DNA from: Helicobacter_D ganmani
GTDB lineage: Bacteria > Campylobacterota > Campylobacteria > Campylobacterales > Helicobacteraceae
Strand: one strand, 5' to 3'
Assembly (NCBI RefSeq): GCF_965138225.1
Contig: NZ_CBCSAX010000001.1
DNA: 64,000 bases
Positions within the stretch are counted from its first letter, which is position 1; every line of letters starts with the position of its first letter. The notes below the pieces were generated by a model. That model had not been told where the DNA came from. It did not search any database and was given only the letters and a program-made list of their open reading frames with translations. Made by a program: the position numbers and the translations under genes. Shown here piece after piece: positions 37,479 to 47,193 of this stretch.

Positions 37479-38885
37479 CTATACAGAAAGCGGAATAAAA
37501 AGTTGTGGGAGGTTTGTTAAATGCGTGCTTAAATTTTCTACATCACATAACGAAAAGAACCAAAATTTTTTTACATTTTCTTTGCGTAAAGGTAGAATCT
37601 GCAAGATATGTTTTTGACGATTAAGCCACAGAATAGGATTTTGAGCGTTAGATTGCTCAATGATAATTTTTTTGTCAAACACCTTGGCAATGTGTTTATA
37701 ATAATCCAAAGCTTGATCGTGGTCTTCCTCATTGGGATTGAAGTCATAAAGCAAAATCTTAAGCCCAATTTGAGTTGATAAATCAAAAACAACAGAGGAG
37801 ATTTTCTCTGCTTCTTCTAGTTTTTCAGGCAACACAACCACACTGTGGGTTAGTTTTTCTAAAGATTGCATACCAAACTTCAAAAGCGGAATCCCCAAAT
37901 CTAGCAAATAGCCTTTATATTTTTCAAACAAATATCCCTCTAACAAAATCAAACCAATGTTTTTGTTTGTTTTATCGCGATTCAAAATTTCTTTTAACGA
38001 ATTTTCATAAAATTCCACACTCCACGAGATATGTTCCCCATTTAAACGCGTATCATTTCTTAGGCACACAATCTCCTCTATGCTCGTGGGATTGAAAAAG
38101 CATAAATGCAGACGTTTATTTTTAAAATGCGAAAAAAGCCATAATGTCTGATGGATACATTCTTCAAGGTTTTTGGAATGCGACAAATCAAAATACATTA
38201 CCACATCACGCCCAAAAGGTGTTGGAAACTGCCCAAACTCCTCTTTAATCCGATGATAAATTTCTCGCAAGGTATTGGGTTCGCCGATGAGCAATAAAGA
38301 ATCATTAGGCAGAATCGTGGTAGAATATTTGGGCAAAATCAACTCTTCACTGCGATAAATTGCAACAATTTTCCATTTCTTTTGCTTAATCACTCCCACG
38401 CTACGATACGCATAAGGGCTTCCAAAAGGCACGCTAATTTGCATAATCTCGCCTTGTCCCAAACCAATGTATTTTGCTGTACGTGGCACATTAGGAAACT
38501 TCTCAAAGAGCTTGCCGCTAAGCACAAGTGCTTCACTAATCATCAAAAGCTGCTTGTCATTACCCTGCAAAGGAATCTCTCCTAAAATGCTAATTTGCAA
38601 AGTTTTGCTATAAGAGCGCAAAGTATGGTAGATAATTTCACGCTCTTCTGCTTTGTCTGTGATAATATAGCAATCTGTAATTTGAGCAGTTAAAATCTCG
38701 CGCAACTTATTAGGCGAGCTTGGGTCAAACGAAAAGTATTCGTGGTCTTGTGGGAGGTTTTGGGGCAAAAGATTCTTATCAAGCGAAACAAAAATATAAG
38801 TATTTTTATCCAAATGCTTTGCCATCAATATGCTTAGGAATTCTTTTGCTACAATTCCATCTAAAATCAAAAGCACTTTTCGCAT
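37479..38885 (-). CDS. TrkA/RCK-type NAD-binding regulatory protein (COG3400-like)
   Basis: In this 468-residue protein the N-terminal part (VLLILDGIVAKEFLSILM onward) resembles a Rossmann-type RCK_N/TrkA domain with an altered glycine motif. Residues ~165-245 (YAYRSVGVIKQKKWKIVAIYRSEE, LPNDSLLLIGEPNTLREI) look like RCK_C. The second half is a divergent extension. Such cytosolic proteins are conserved in Campylobacterota, often beside tgt, and may gate potassium channels, though this is unproven. I start at the ATG following AGGGGAG; the longer ORF upstream runs antisense through tgt. Confidence 0.82.
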   Translation of the reverse strand: MRKVLLILDGIVAKEFLSILMAKHLDKNTYIFVSLDKNLLPQNLPQDHEYFSFDPSSPNKLREILTAQITDCYIITDKAEEREIIYHTLRSYSKTLQISILGEIPLQGNDKQLLMISEALVLSGKLFEKFPNVPRTAKYIGLGQGEIMQISVPFGSPYAYRSVGVIKQKKWKIVAIYRSEELILPKYSTTILPNDSLLLIGEPNTLREIYHRIKEEFGQFPTPFGRDVVMYFDLSHSKNLEECIHQTLWLFSHFKNKRLHLCFFNPTSIEEIVCLRNDTRLNGEHISWSVEFYENSLKEILNRDKTNKNIGLILLEGYLFEKYKGYLLDLGIPLLKFGMQSLEKLTHSVVVLPEKLEEAEKISSVVFDLSTQIGLKILLYDFNPNEEDHDQALDYYKHIAKVFDKKIIIEQSNAQNPILWLNRQKHILQILPLRKENVKKFWFFSLCDVENLSTHLTNLPQLFIPLSV

Positions 38886-38940
38886 AACTCCCCTTTGTGA
38901 TGATAAAAATTCGCGAAAATGTAGCAAAAAAAGGTTGAAA

Positions 38941-40074
38941 ATGGAATTTAATTTGCAAAGGACGGACGAAAATGCGCGCGCAGGCGTGCTAAAACTTGCG
39001 CATGGCGAAGTGCCCACACCGATTTTTATGCCTGTTGGAACACAAGCGAGCGTCAAGGCATTGGATTTCAGCGACCTTTTAGCTCTCAATGCCCCAATAA
39101 TTTTAGCCAACACTTATCATCTTTATTTGCGCCCTAACGATGAGGTGATTAGGGAACTTGGTGGGCTGCACGCATTTAGCAAATTTCCTCGCAACTTCCT
39201 AACTGATAGTGGCGGATTCCAAGCGTTTAGCCTTAATTCTAATGTGAAATTGTATGAGGACGGAATCGTATTTAAAAGCCATATTGACGGCTCTAGCCAT
39301 TTTTTCTCTCCGCAAAAGGTTTTAGACATTCAATACAATTTAAATAGTGATATTATGATGATTTTAGACGATTTAGTCGGATTGCCTGCCAGCAAAGAGC
39401 GCATTAGAGATTCCATTGCCCGCACGACTAAATGGGCTAAAAGTGCTATTGATTACCACAATTATAAAAAACAAAGTGCTGCTAATTCAGGCAAAATCCT
39501 AACGAATAACATCTTTGCAATCGTGCAAGGTGGCACAGATAAAGAATTTAGAGAATCAAGCGCAAAGAATTTAACGAGTTTGGGAGATTTTGACGGCTAT
39601 GCCATTGGTGGGCTAGCAGTGGGCGAACCAAACGAAGAAATGTATGCAACGCTTGATTTTACCACACCACTTTTGCCAAAAGATAAACCCCGTTATTTAA
39701 TGGGTGTTGGCACGCCTCGTGATATAATAGAAGGAATCGCGAGAGGTGTTGATATGTTTGATTGCGTAATGCCTACAAGAAATGCAAGAAACGGCACGAT
39801 TTTTACGCATTTTGGCAAACTTGCCATTAAATCTCCGCGCTTTAAACTTGACACACAGCCCTTAGATTCCAAATGCTCCTGCTACACTTGCCAAAACCAT
39901 TCCCGTGCTTATTTACATCATTTGTTCCGCGCAGGCGAAATCAGCTACTTTCGCCTTGCAAGCATTCATAATCTTGCATTTTATTTGGATTTGGTACGTG
40001 AGGCAAGAGAAGCGATTTTAGAGGGAGAATTTGCACGATTTTATAAGGATTCTATAGAGTCTATGTCCCCATAA
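38941..40074 (+). CDS. tgt: queuine tRNA-ribosyltransferase
   Basis: Tgt exchanges guanine-34 for preQ1 in tRNAs with GUN anticodons. The 377 residues show TPIFMPVGTQASVKAL, LANTYHLYLRP and LTDSGGFQAFSL (catalytic aspartate), then IVQGGTDKEFRE and YAIGGLAVGEP. GVDMFDCVMPTRNARNG follows, with the zinc site CSCYTCQNHSRAYLHHLF. It starts at the ATG after a weak ggttgaaa; the upstream ORF extension is antisense to the neighbour. It is divergent from the TrkA-like gene, with 55 bp between the starts. Confidence 0.97.
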   Translation: MEFNLQRTDENARAGVLKLAHGEVPTPIFMPVGTQASVKALDFSDLLALNAPIILANTYHLYLRPNDEVIRELGGLHAFSKFPRNFLTDSGGFQAFSLNSNVKLYEDGIVFKSHIDGSSHFFSPQKVLDIQYNLNSDIMMILDDLVGLPASKERIRDSIARTTKWAKSAIDYHNYKKQSAANSGKILTNNIFAIVQGGTDKEFRESSAKNLTSLGDFDGYAIGGLAVGEPNEEMYATLDFTTPLLPKDKPRYLMGVGTPRDIIEGIARGVDMFDCVMPTRNARNGTIFTHFGKLAIKSPRFKLDTQPLDSKCSCYTCQNHSRAYLHHLFRAGEISYFRLASIHNLAFYLDLVREAREAILEGEFARFYKDSIESMSP

Positions 40075-40278
40075 AATTCCTTGAAATTCCATTGTGAGCA
40101 GTTCTTTTTGCAAGAGTGTGGATTGCAACGCCAACCCAACAATAACAAGTCAGGGGATTCGTCCTTGCACACAGAATCTTGAATAATTAAATAAACTTTA
40201 TATTATAAAAGCAAATTTAAAGTGCAAAATATTATAATTTTAAAATACTTTACATTAAGGAATCAAAAAGGGATAGCG

Positions 40279-40944
40279 GTGCTAGCGTGGAGTGAAGAAT
40301 TTAGCATTAAAAATCAACATTTAGACGAACAACATAAAGCTTTTATGCAATTACTTATAGAAACCAAAAAATTCGTCAAAAGCGCTTCTCCCAACAAAGC
40401 TCAAGAGTTAGAATCACGAATGAATGCCGTCATTGAAAGTGCTAAAGAACACTTCAACGACGAAGAAAAATATATGCAGCACATTGGCTATCCTTTTTTG
40501 AACCAGCACAAAACGCGTCATCGTGAGCTAGTTTCCAACCTTTCTATGCTGCTAATGGATTTAGAAGATATAGAACATACCGCTAGGGAATTTTATGAAT
40601 GTTTGCATAATTGGCTCATTGCGCATATTCTAACCGAAGACAAACAAATAGAATCCTACCGCAACAGGCTCCACGATGTCAAAGAAATTCCTTATAGTTT
40701 AGAGCAAAAAACAAAAATTCTAGCCGAAACAGAAGACATAGCCCACCAGCCGTGGCACAAATACATTTGCCTCTGCCTCTTAAAAGAGTTTAAAGTCTGC
40801 GACGCCTTGCACAAAATTATGCAAGAAGAAGGCACATTTGTGCGGTGCAAAGTTTGCAAACAACCGCTTGTTTATCGTGATTCCAATTTAGATGATGAGG
40901 ACAATTTTGAAACACTTGCTAAAAAATATTTTAAACAATTCTAG
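40279..40944 (+). CDS. bacteriohemerythrin-like protein with C-terminal cysteine pair
   Basis: This 221-residue protein has a hemerythrin four-helix bundle at residues ~1-135. LAWSEEFSIKNQHLDEQHKAF opens it, HFNDEEKYMQHIGYP and NQHKTRHRELV supply ligands, and HNWLIAHILTEDK closes it, so the diiron ligands are present. A C-terminal extension (~150-221) carries several cysteines including RCKVCKQPL, a possible metal-binding knuckle. It may sense or carry oxygen or nitric oxide. The start is GTG five bases after AAAGGGA; an earlier ATG in frame lacks a ribosome site. It is followed after 14 bp by the FapA-like gene. Confidence 0.85.
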   Translation: MLAWSEEFSIKNQHLDEQHKAFMQLLIETKKFVKSASPNKAQELESRMNAVIESAKEHFNDEEKYMQHIGYPFLNQHKTRHRELVSNLSMLLMDLEDIEHTAREFYECLHNWLIAHILTEDKQIESYRNRLHDVKEIPYSLEQKTKILAETEDIAHQPWHKYICLCLLKEFKVCDALHKIMQEEGTFVRCKVCKQPLVYRDSNLDDEDNFETLAKKYFKQF

Positions 40945-40958
40945 GAAATAAAAACACA

Positions 40959-42755
40959 ATGGCATTTATATCAAAAGGACATAAGGTTTTCAATGATGTT
41001 AAAAATTTACGGAATCTTTTATTGCAAGAGCGCAAAAATTTTGGTGAAGAAATTGACTTTTATTTACTAGATTTCCGCACCTTTTATAGCAAAAAGGGTG
41101 AGAACAAATACAAACCTGTTAGCGACATTAGCCTTTTTAATAAAAATTCTAATTTTACTGCTAATATTGACATTAAGCAGCTTTATAAGATTGAGATTTG
41201 CAAAAAAAGCGAAAAACCTGCGCGCACCTTTGGAATCAAACTTGTTCCCAACGAAAACACCGCTTTGCACGCAGTTTTGCTTTGTAACAATCAAATCAAA
41301 CATCACGAAGAGCTAAAATCTGAAATCTATCAAGAACTTTACAAAACGATGATATTGCAAGATTATCTCATCGGAATCCGCGAATATGGCAAGCTCACCT
41401 CGCAAATTGACGCTTTTATCAATGAACTTATTAGGGGTAAAATTTCTCCCAAAACCATTCTAACTATTGGCACGGGCGTCGCAAGCGTAGAAGGGAAAGA
41501 TGGGGAACTCAAAATTCACCAAAAGCTACAAACCGAGATTCTTGGTGCAGAAGCGCAAAAACCTACCGAAGCTTTCGCGCCAAAAATCTGTATGCAAGCC
41601 GTGCATAAAGGCGATGATCTTTTTGAATACATTAAACCCATTGCGGGACGCGTGGGACGGAATCTCAAAGGAGAAATGCTCGCAATCAAGCCTATTAAAT
41701 CCAATGCAGTAAGTGTAGATGCGAGTATCCGCGCACGAGAAGATGTAGATAGAATCAAATTTCAAGCAGGCAAAGACGGATTCTTTAAGGAAATTAAACC
41801 GCTTTGTTTTATCATCAGTGATGAATTAAACACTAGACAATCTGCCCCCAAAAAACAAGACGAAACAACAGAAAATATATCTAATACCCCAAGTGCCCCT
41901 GCTGCACAGCCAGCTGCACTCAACATTGAGGGGCAAACACATAGCAAATCCAAAATCCAAACCGACACCGCCTTCATCGGCTCTCATCGCGGCGCAATCA
42001 AGGCGCACACCGTCGTGATTGATGTGCTAGAAAAAGGAAGCGTGGAAGCCAAAGTCGCCTACATTAATAGCACGCTTGGAGGCACGATTATAGCGGATTA
42101 TATTTATATCAAAGAGGTGCGCTCTTATAATGAAATTTATCCTCGTTATAGCCTCGTGGTAGATAATATCTTGGGCGAACACAATACCTTTGAACTTAAT
42201 CCTGCTAAATTCTCCTTTATGCGCCGCGACCGCTTGGATTATGTAATGCTCTCTGACCAAATCAAAATCCGCTTAAGACACCTAAGAAAGCAAATGGACG
42301 AAATCTATGCCTACTTGCTAGCCTCTCAAGGCAAAGTGCATAAAATCCAGCACGACCAAGAAGAAAAGCCGGAGGAAAAATTGCCCAAAAACCTCCAAAG
42401 TATTGTAGATCAATACGAAAAAGCGTTAGAGCGCTACAAAGAACATTTGGTGGAATATAATGAGATTGTCAATCTTTATTACACTAATGAAGTGCGCCTC
42501 AAGGGCATTGATGAAGGTGCATTGAGTGCTAAAATGATGATTCGTGGCAATCCTCCTGCGGCAGAAACGATGATAAAATTCAAAGCCTATATGGGCAATC
42601 GCGAAGAAACACTTAAGACAATTCTTAGCCAAGAAGCGCCTGCACATTTCTTTGAAGTCATCAAAGACGGGGACTTTTTCCGACTAAGGAGCAACAAAGA
42701 TTTTGATTTGTCCTTGCTAAGTTGGATTGATGAAATGCGCCCACAACAAAAATAA
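40959..42755 (+). CDS. FapA-like DUF342 protein
   Basis: This 598-residue soluble protein has a central DUF342/FapA beta-rich region (GDDLFEYIKPIAGRVGRNLKGEML, then repeated short strands such as GSVEAKVAYINSTLGGTIIADYIYI, ~340-420). A lysine/glutamate-rich coiled-coil segment (~430-540) follows. The FapA name (flagellar assembly protein A) comes from relatives that affect polar flagella. A low-complexity Ala/Pro linker lies near residue 310. It is in an operon with the hemerythrin-like gene. The function here is unproven. Confidence 0.8.
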   Translation: MAFISKGHKVFNDVKNLRNLLLQERKNFGEEIDFYLLDFRTFYSKKGENKYKPVSDISLFNKNSNFTANIDIKQLYKIEICKKSEKPARTFGIKLVPNENTALHAVLLCNNQIKHHEELKSEIYQELYKTMILQDYLIGIREYGKLTSQIDAFINELIRGKISPKTILTIGTGVASVEGKDGELKIHQKLQTEILGAEAQKPTEAFAPKICMQAVHKGDDLFEYIKPIAGRVGRNLKGEMLAIKPIKSNAVSVDASIRAREDVDRIKFQAGKDGFFKEIKPLCFIISDELNTRQSAPKKQDETTENISNTPSAPAAQPAALNIEGQTHSKSKIQTDTAFIGSHRGAIKAHTVVIDVLEKGSVEAKVAYINSTLGGTIIADYIYIKEVRSYNEIYPRYSLVVDNILGEHNTFELNPAKFSFMRRDRLDYVMLSDQIKIRLRHLRKQMDEIYAYLLASQGKVHKIQHDQEEKPEEKLPKNLQSIVDQYEKALERYKEHLVEYNEIVNLYYTNEVRLKGIDEGALSAKMMIRGNPPAAETMIKFKAYMGNREETLKTILSQEAPAHFFEVIKDGDFFRLRSNKDFDLSLLSWIDEMRPQQK

Positions 42756-42820
42756 GGCATAAAATTGCGCAAATCTATCTTTCTTAAGCGCAATGCAAAT
42801 CCCTAAAACAAAGGAATCCA

Positions 42821-45800
42821 ATGCCTCTACAATTCCAACCCCTCACCCCAAAAGAATTTTTTGCTTCTTGTAACAAAGACTATGCAGAATCCAAAATTTC
42901 GGAGTTAGAGGAGTTTAAAGAAAAAGTTGCGCAATATTTAGAATCCCTTGACAAACACAAAAAGCAAAACGAAAAAGCCATTGTCGCAAATGTTCTTGCA
43001 CCCTTTTTGCTAGATTTGGGATTCCAAGCGCAGGCTGCCTACAAACACAAGGGCAACAGCGAAATTGACTTAGCTTTGCTTAAAGATTCGCAGGTTGAAA
43101 TCCTTATTGAAGCCAAAACACAAAAGAATAAAACTGAAATGTTTAGTGCAGAGAATCCTAACTGCAAGGCATTGCACGAGTGTATCCTCTACTATTTGCG
43201 CGAACGAGAAAACAACAACGCAATTAAATATATCCTCATCACAGATTTTTATCAATTCTATCTTTTTAGAGCAAAAGAGTTTGAAAGATATTTTTACAAA
43301 AATAAAAAGATTCAAGACGCTTATAAATCTTTAAATAAAAAAGATTTGCTTGAGAATCAAAAAGATTTCTATGCAGAACTTGCAAAGATTCTAAGCAAGG
43401 ATTTTCAAGGCAATTTAGAGGAAGACGCTACACTTCAAGGCACGCATTTTGACTTGCGTAATGACAAACATTTAGAATCCGCCTCTAAACTCTTAAGTCG
43501 GGAGCTTTTACATAATGAATTTCATAGAGATTCTAACGCACTTAATCCCAAATTCTACTATGAGCTTTTGCATATTTTGGGCTTAAAAGAAATAGAGACT
43601 AAGGGCAAGATTCTTATTCAAATAGACGAGGCACAAAAATCAAGTTTTGCCAAACATATTGCCTCTAAATTAGAATCCCAAAACCAACCAAGCGATTTTG
43701 AAACCACGATGAGCCATATCATTCTTTGGCTCAATCGTATTTTGTTCCTCAAGCTCATTGAAGCAAACTTGCTGCATTTCAATAATTTTGACAATTTTGA
43801 CAAAAACTTGCGATTCTTAACCTCTACAAAAATCACGAGTTTTAGCATTTTGGCTCATCTCTTTTTTGAGGTTTTGGCAAAGGATTATGCGGAGCGAAAA
43901 CAAGACAAAGGCTTTAACTTCCTGCCCTATCTCAATTCCTCACTTTTTATCCGAGATGAAAAAGAAATTTGCGACTTAAGTGCGCTTGATGATGCTTTAG
44001 AGATTCTGCCCTTTGCCACTACACAAACAGAATACAAAAAGAGAGAGCCTGTCCGCTTTCTCACCTATCTCTTTGACTTCTTAGAATGCTTTGACTTTGG
44101 CAAGAGCCAAGATTCCACACCAAGCGATAAACTGATTAACTCTAGCGTGTTAGGAGCAATGTTTGAAAAGCTCAATGGCTATCAAGAGGGCAGCTTCTAT
44201 ACGCCAAATTTCATTACAAGCTATATGTGCAAGGAATCCTTGCAAAAAATTGTATTGGAGAAATTTAATACCGCTTTTGATTGGGACGCAAAAGATTTAG
44301 AATCGTTGCGCAAGCAGATTGATAGAAACTTTAGCGAAAAAGAGGCGGACTTCAAGCGACTTTTAGAAAGCATTAGAATCTGCGACCCAAGCGTGGGTAG
44401 TGGGCATTTTCTCGTTTCGGCTCTCAATGAAATGATAGGAATCTATCATCACTTAGGGCTTTTAGGCTTTGGATACAAAAGCCTAGAGGTGCAAGACGAT
44501 GAGATTCTGCTAACGACAAAAGAGGGCGTGAGATTCGCATACAAAAGACTTGAGGACGAAAATCACCAAATCCAAATTTCCCTCTTTAATCTCAAAAAAT
44601 CTATCATTGAAAATAACCTTTTTGGCGTGGATATTAATCCCAATTCGTGCAATATCGCAAGGCTTAGGCTTTGGATAGAATTGCTTAAAAATGCGTATTA
44701 TCTAAACTTTAGCAAAGACCAAGATTGCAAGATTCACAAACTCCAAACTTTGCCTAATATTGATATTAATATCAAGTGTGGGAATAGTCTCATCTCTCGC
44801 TTTAATCTTAGCGATTCATTACGCACGATTCCAAATATCAATTTCCAAATCGAGCAATACAAAAAACTTGTTTTTGAATACAAAAATGCCGACCAAAACT
44901 TGATGACAATCTCCAAGAAAGACATTGAAAAGCAAATCGAGACGATTCAAGCAACCTTTACCCTAACCCTCAAAGACCCAAAGACAAAAAGAGAGCTAGA
45001 AAAGGCGATAGAATCCCACATTAAACAATTCAACAATTATTTGCTTGATGATGAAAGCTTGTTAGAGGGCTTAGGCTCTTTGCAATTTAATCTTTTTGGC
45101 ACTCCAACTTTGAGCGAGGAAGAGCAAGAGAGGGCATTAGAATCCTATGGCAAAATCCAAACCTTACGCAAAAAGCTCACCCTTGCCCTAAGCGGTGCAG
45201 AATACAAAAATGCGTTTGAATGGCGATTCGCCTTTCCTGAAGTGCTCGATAGTAATGGAGACTTTCTAGGCTTTGATTTGGTGATAGGGAATCCGCCCTA
45301 CATCAGGCAAGAAGAAATCAAACATTTAAAACCCCAACTCCAAAAAGCCTTTAGTATTTATAAAGGAACGAGTGATATTTACACTTACTTTTATGAGCAA
45401 GGCTACAAGATTTTATCACCAAATGGAACTTTAAGCTTCATCACCTCCAACAAATGGTGTAGAGCCGCCTATGGTGAGCCTTTACGCAAATTTTTACTTG
45501 AAAACACCACTATCAATACCTATCTTGATTTAAATGGCATAAAAGTCTTTGAATCTGCCACAGTGGATACGAGTATCTTGGAGTTTTATAAGGCAAAAGC
45601 GAGTGAAAACCACGCACTCAATTACGACAATCCAAAGGATTATAATCCTAAAGATGAGAAGCCTTTGTTGCCGCAATATTCTAAAATCTCCCAAAATGCC
45701 CTAAGTAGTGAGAGCTTTATCTTTAGCGATTCTAAGCTTGCAGCCCTTAAGGCTAAGATAGAATCTATTGGCACACCGCTCAAAGATTGGGATATTAATA

Positions 45801-47188
45801 TTTATCGTGGAATTTTAACAGGTTATAACGAAGCCTTTATTATTGATAGCACAAAGAGAGAGGAGATACTAAAAGCTTGCAAAGATGAGAACGAGAGGGC
45901 AAGGACAGAAGAGCTCATCAAGCCGATTTTGCGAGGAAGAGACATTAAAAGGTATAGTTATGAGTGGGCGGGATTGTGGATAATTAATACACATAATGGC
46001 TATAAAGATGAGCAAAACAATAAAATCCCTCCTATTGACATCAATGAGTATCCAACCCTAAAAGCATATTTTGATAAAGTGGCAAATAGTGCTAAGCAAG
46101 GCAAAGGAAAGGGATTTTATGATAGAGATGATAAGGGCATAACACCTTATAATCTTAGAAATTGCGCGTATTTACCTGAATTTGCCAAACCCAAGATTGT
46201 ATATAGCGAAATCGTGCGTGAACCGCAATTTTATTTAGACAATGGCGAATTTAAGTTTGGGTATTTCTATGCAGAGGCGACAAGCTTTATTTTAAGTGGC
46301 AATAAAAACTTTAAAAGCTCCCTAGAATACCTTTTAGGGCTTTTACATTCTAAACTTTGCACTTTTGCCTTTAAGGAATTTTATGCAGGAGGGGGATTAG
46401 GAGAGAGTGGCTATCGCTACAAAAAGGCATTTTTAGAAAATCTCCCAATTCCAAAGATTGCTAAAAAGCAGGAAAAAGAGTTTGTAGAACTTGTCAAAGA
46501 GATTGTGCAAACCAAACAAATTGGAGGTGCAACTTTAGTCGCACATAATGAGCAAACAAAAATTTTAGAATCTAAGCTAGATTCTATGGTGTATAAACTC
46601 TATGGCTTAGACAACGAAGAAATAGCAATTATTGGGGGGGGGCAACATAAGATAGCCTTTGCGTTGTTGCTTGTGTCTGCCATTCGCTCAAGGCTGCTTG
46701 AGTTAGTCAAGATTACCTGTGAAAATTTTGAATCTGAACTCAAAGAGGCATTTCGATTCTGTGAGGGATTGCAAGTGCCACAAAAACAATATGAAGGCAA
46801 GATTATTTGGGCAGAGATGACAAACACGCCTTGCTTTGCATATGATACACAAGGATTTTATATTAATCAAACTTGTTATTTTATCTTAACAGATGATAAG
46901 TATTTATATGCTACACTCAATTCAAAACTCATTTACTTTTATATGCGGCAAATGGCTAGTAGTTTAGGCGATGGTGCATTTCGGTGGATAAAGCAGTTTA
47001 TCGAAAAACTCCCAATTCCAAAAATCACAGAATCAAACCAACATCTAGTAGATAGAATAGTTGCTTTAGTCAATGAGATTCTAAATCTCAAAGCCAAAGA
47101 TACAAGCAAACTAGAATCTGAAATTGATTCTTTAATTTATAAACTCTATAATTTCACAGACGATGAGATAAAAATCATAGAAAGGTAA
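42821..47188 (+). CDS. type IIG restriction-modification enzyme, phase-variable (G9 tract)
   Basis: This 1455-residue single-chain nuclease-methyltransferase has an N-terminal PD-(D/E)xK site: E51, D83 in SEIDLAL and EAK at 97-99. A helical linker precedes the gamma-class N6-adenine methyltransferase with motif I DPSVGSGHFLV (~522) and motif IV NPPYI (~824). Target-recognition modules occupy the C-terminus. ENLPIPKI ... MVYKLYGLDNEEIAII (~1206-1271) is followed by a second copy EKLPIPKI ... LIYKLYNFTDDEIKII (~1396-1453). Nine G at 46634-46642 lie exactly between them. The gene reads full length here; with 8 or 10 G it would stop within five codons after the first module. It is like Cj0031-type enzymes of C. 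jejuni. RBS AAAGGA. Confidence 0.93.
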   Translation: MPLQFQPLTPKEFFASCNKDYAESKISELEEFKEKVAQYLESLDKHKKQNEKAIVANVLAPFLLDLGFQAQAAYKHKGNSEIDLALLKDSQVEILIEAKTQKNKTEMFSAENPNCKALHECILYYLRERENNNAIKYILITDFYQFYLFRAKEFERYFYKNKKIQDAYKSLNKKDLLENQKDFYAELAKILSKDFQGNLEEDATLQGTHFDLRNDKHLESASKLLSRELLHNEFHRDSNALNPKFYYELLHILGLKEIETKGKILIQIDEAQKSSFAKHIASKLESQNQPSDFETTMSHIILWLNRILFLKLIEANLLHFNNFDNFDKNLRFLTSTKITSFSILAHLFFEVLAKDYAERKQDKGFNFLPYLNSSLFIRDEKEICDLSALDDALEILPFATTQTEYKKREPVRFLTYLFDFLECFDFGKSQDSTPSDKLINSSVLGAMFEKLNGYQEGSFYTPNFITSYMCKESLQKIVLEKFNTAFDWDAKDLESLRKQIDRNFSEKEADFKRLLESIRICDPSVGSGHFLVSALNEMIGIYHHLGLLGFGYKSLEVQDDEILLTTKEGVRFAYKRLEDENHQIQISLFNLKKSIIENNLFGVDINPNSCNIARLRLWIELLKNAYYLNFSKDQDCKIHKLQTLPNIDINIKCGNSLISRFNLSDSLRTIPNINFQIEQYKKLVFEYKNADQNLMTISKKDIEKQIETIQATFTLTLKDPKTKRELEKAIESHIKQFNNYLLDDESLLEGLGSLQFNLFGTPTLSEEEQERALESYGKIQTLRKKLTLALSGAEYKNAFEWRFAFPEVLDSNGDFLGFDLVIGNPPYIRQEEIKHLKPQLQKAFSIYKGTSDIYTYFYEQGYKILSPNGTLSFITSNKWCRAAYGEPLRKFLLENTTINTYLDLNGIKVFESATVDTSILEFYKAKASENHALNYDNPKDYNPKDEKPLLPQYSKISQNALSSESFIFSDSKLAALKAKIESIGTPLKDWDINIYRGILTGYNEAFIIDSTKREEILKACKDENERARTEELIKPILRGRDIKRYSYEWAGLWIINTHNGYKDEQNNKIPPIDINEYPTLKAYFDKVANSAKQGKGKGFYDRDDKGITPYNLRNCAYLPEFAKPKIVYSEIVREPQFYLDNGEFKFGYFYAEATSFILSGNKNFKSSLEYLLGLLHSKLCTFAFKEFYAGGGLGESGYRYKKAFLENLPIPKIAKKQEKEFVELVKEIVQTKQIGGATLVAHNEQTKILESKLDSMVYKLYGLDNEEIAIIGGGQHKIAFALLLVSAIRSRLLELVKITCENFESELKEAFRFCEGLQVPQKQYEGKIIWAEMTNTPCFAYDTQGFYINQTCYFILTDDKYLYATLNSKLIYFYMRQMASSLGDGAFRWIKQFIEKLPIPKITESNQHLVDRIVALVNEILNLKAKDTSKLESEIDSLIYKLYNFTDDEIKIIER
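46634..46642 (+). repeat. G9 homopolymer (contingency tract) in the type IIG gene
   Basis: Nine consecutive G encode the three glycines in AIIGGGQHK. The length is in the range where slipped-strand mispairing is frequent in Campylobacter and Helicobacter. The full-length frame corresponds to 9 (or 9 plus or minus 3) residues. Confidence 0.9.
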
Positions 47189-47193
47189 CAACA

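Noticed and set aside
38886..39113. 76-residue N-terminal extension of the TrkA-like protein
   Set aside because: It is antisense to tgt, and a good ribosome site precedes the internal ATG.
40075..40278. Possible small RNA between tgt and the hemerythrin gene
   Set aside because: I saw no convincing stem-loop series, promoter-terminator pair or known RNA motif.
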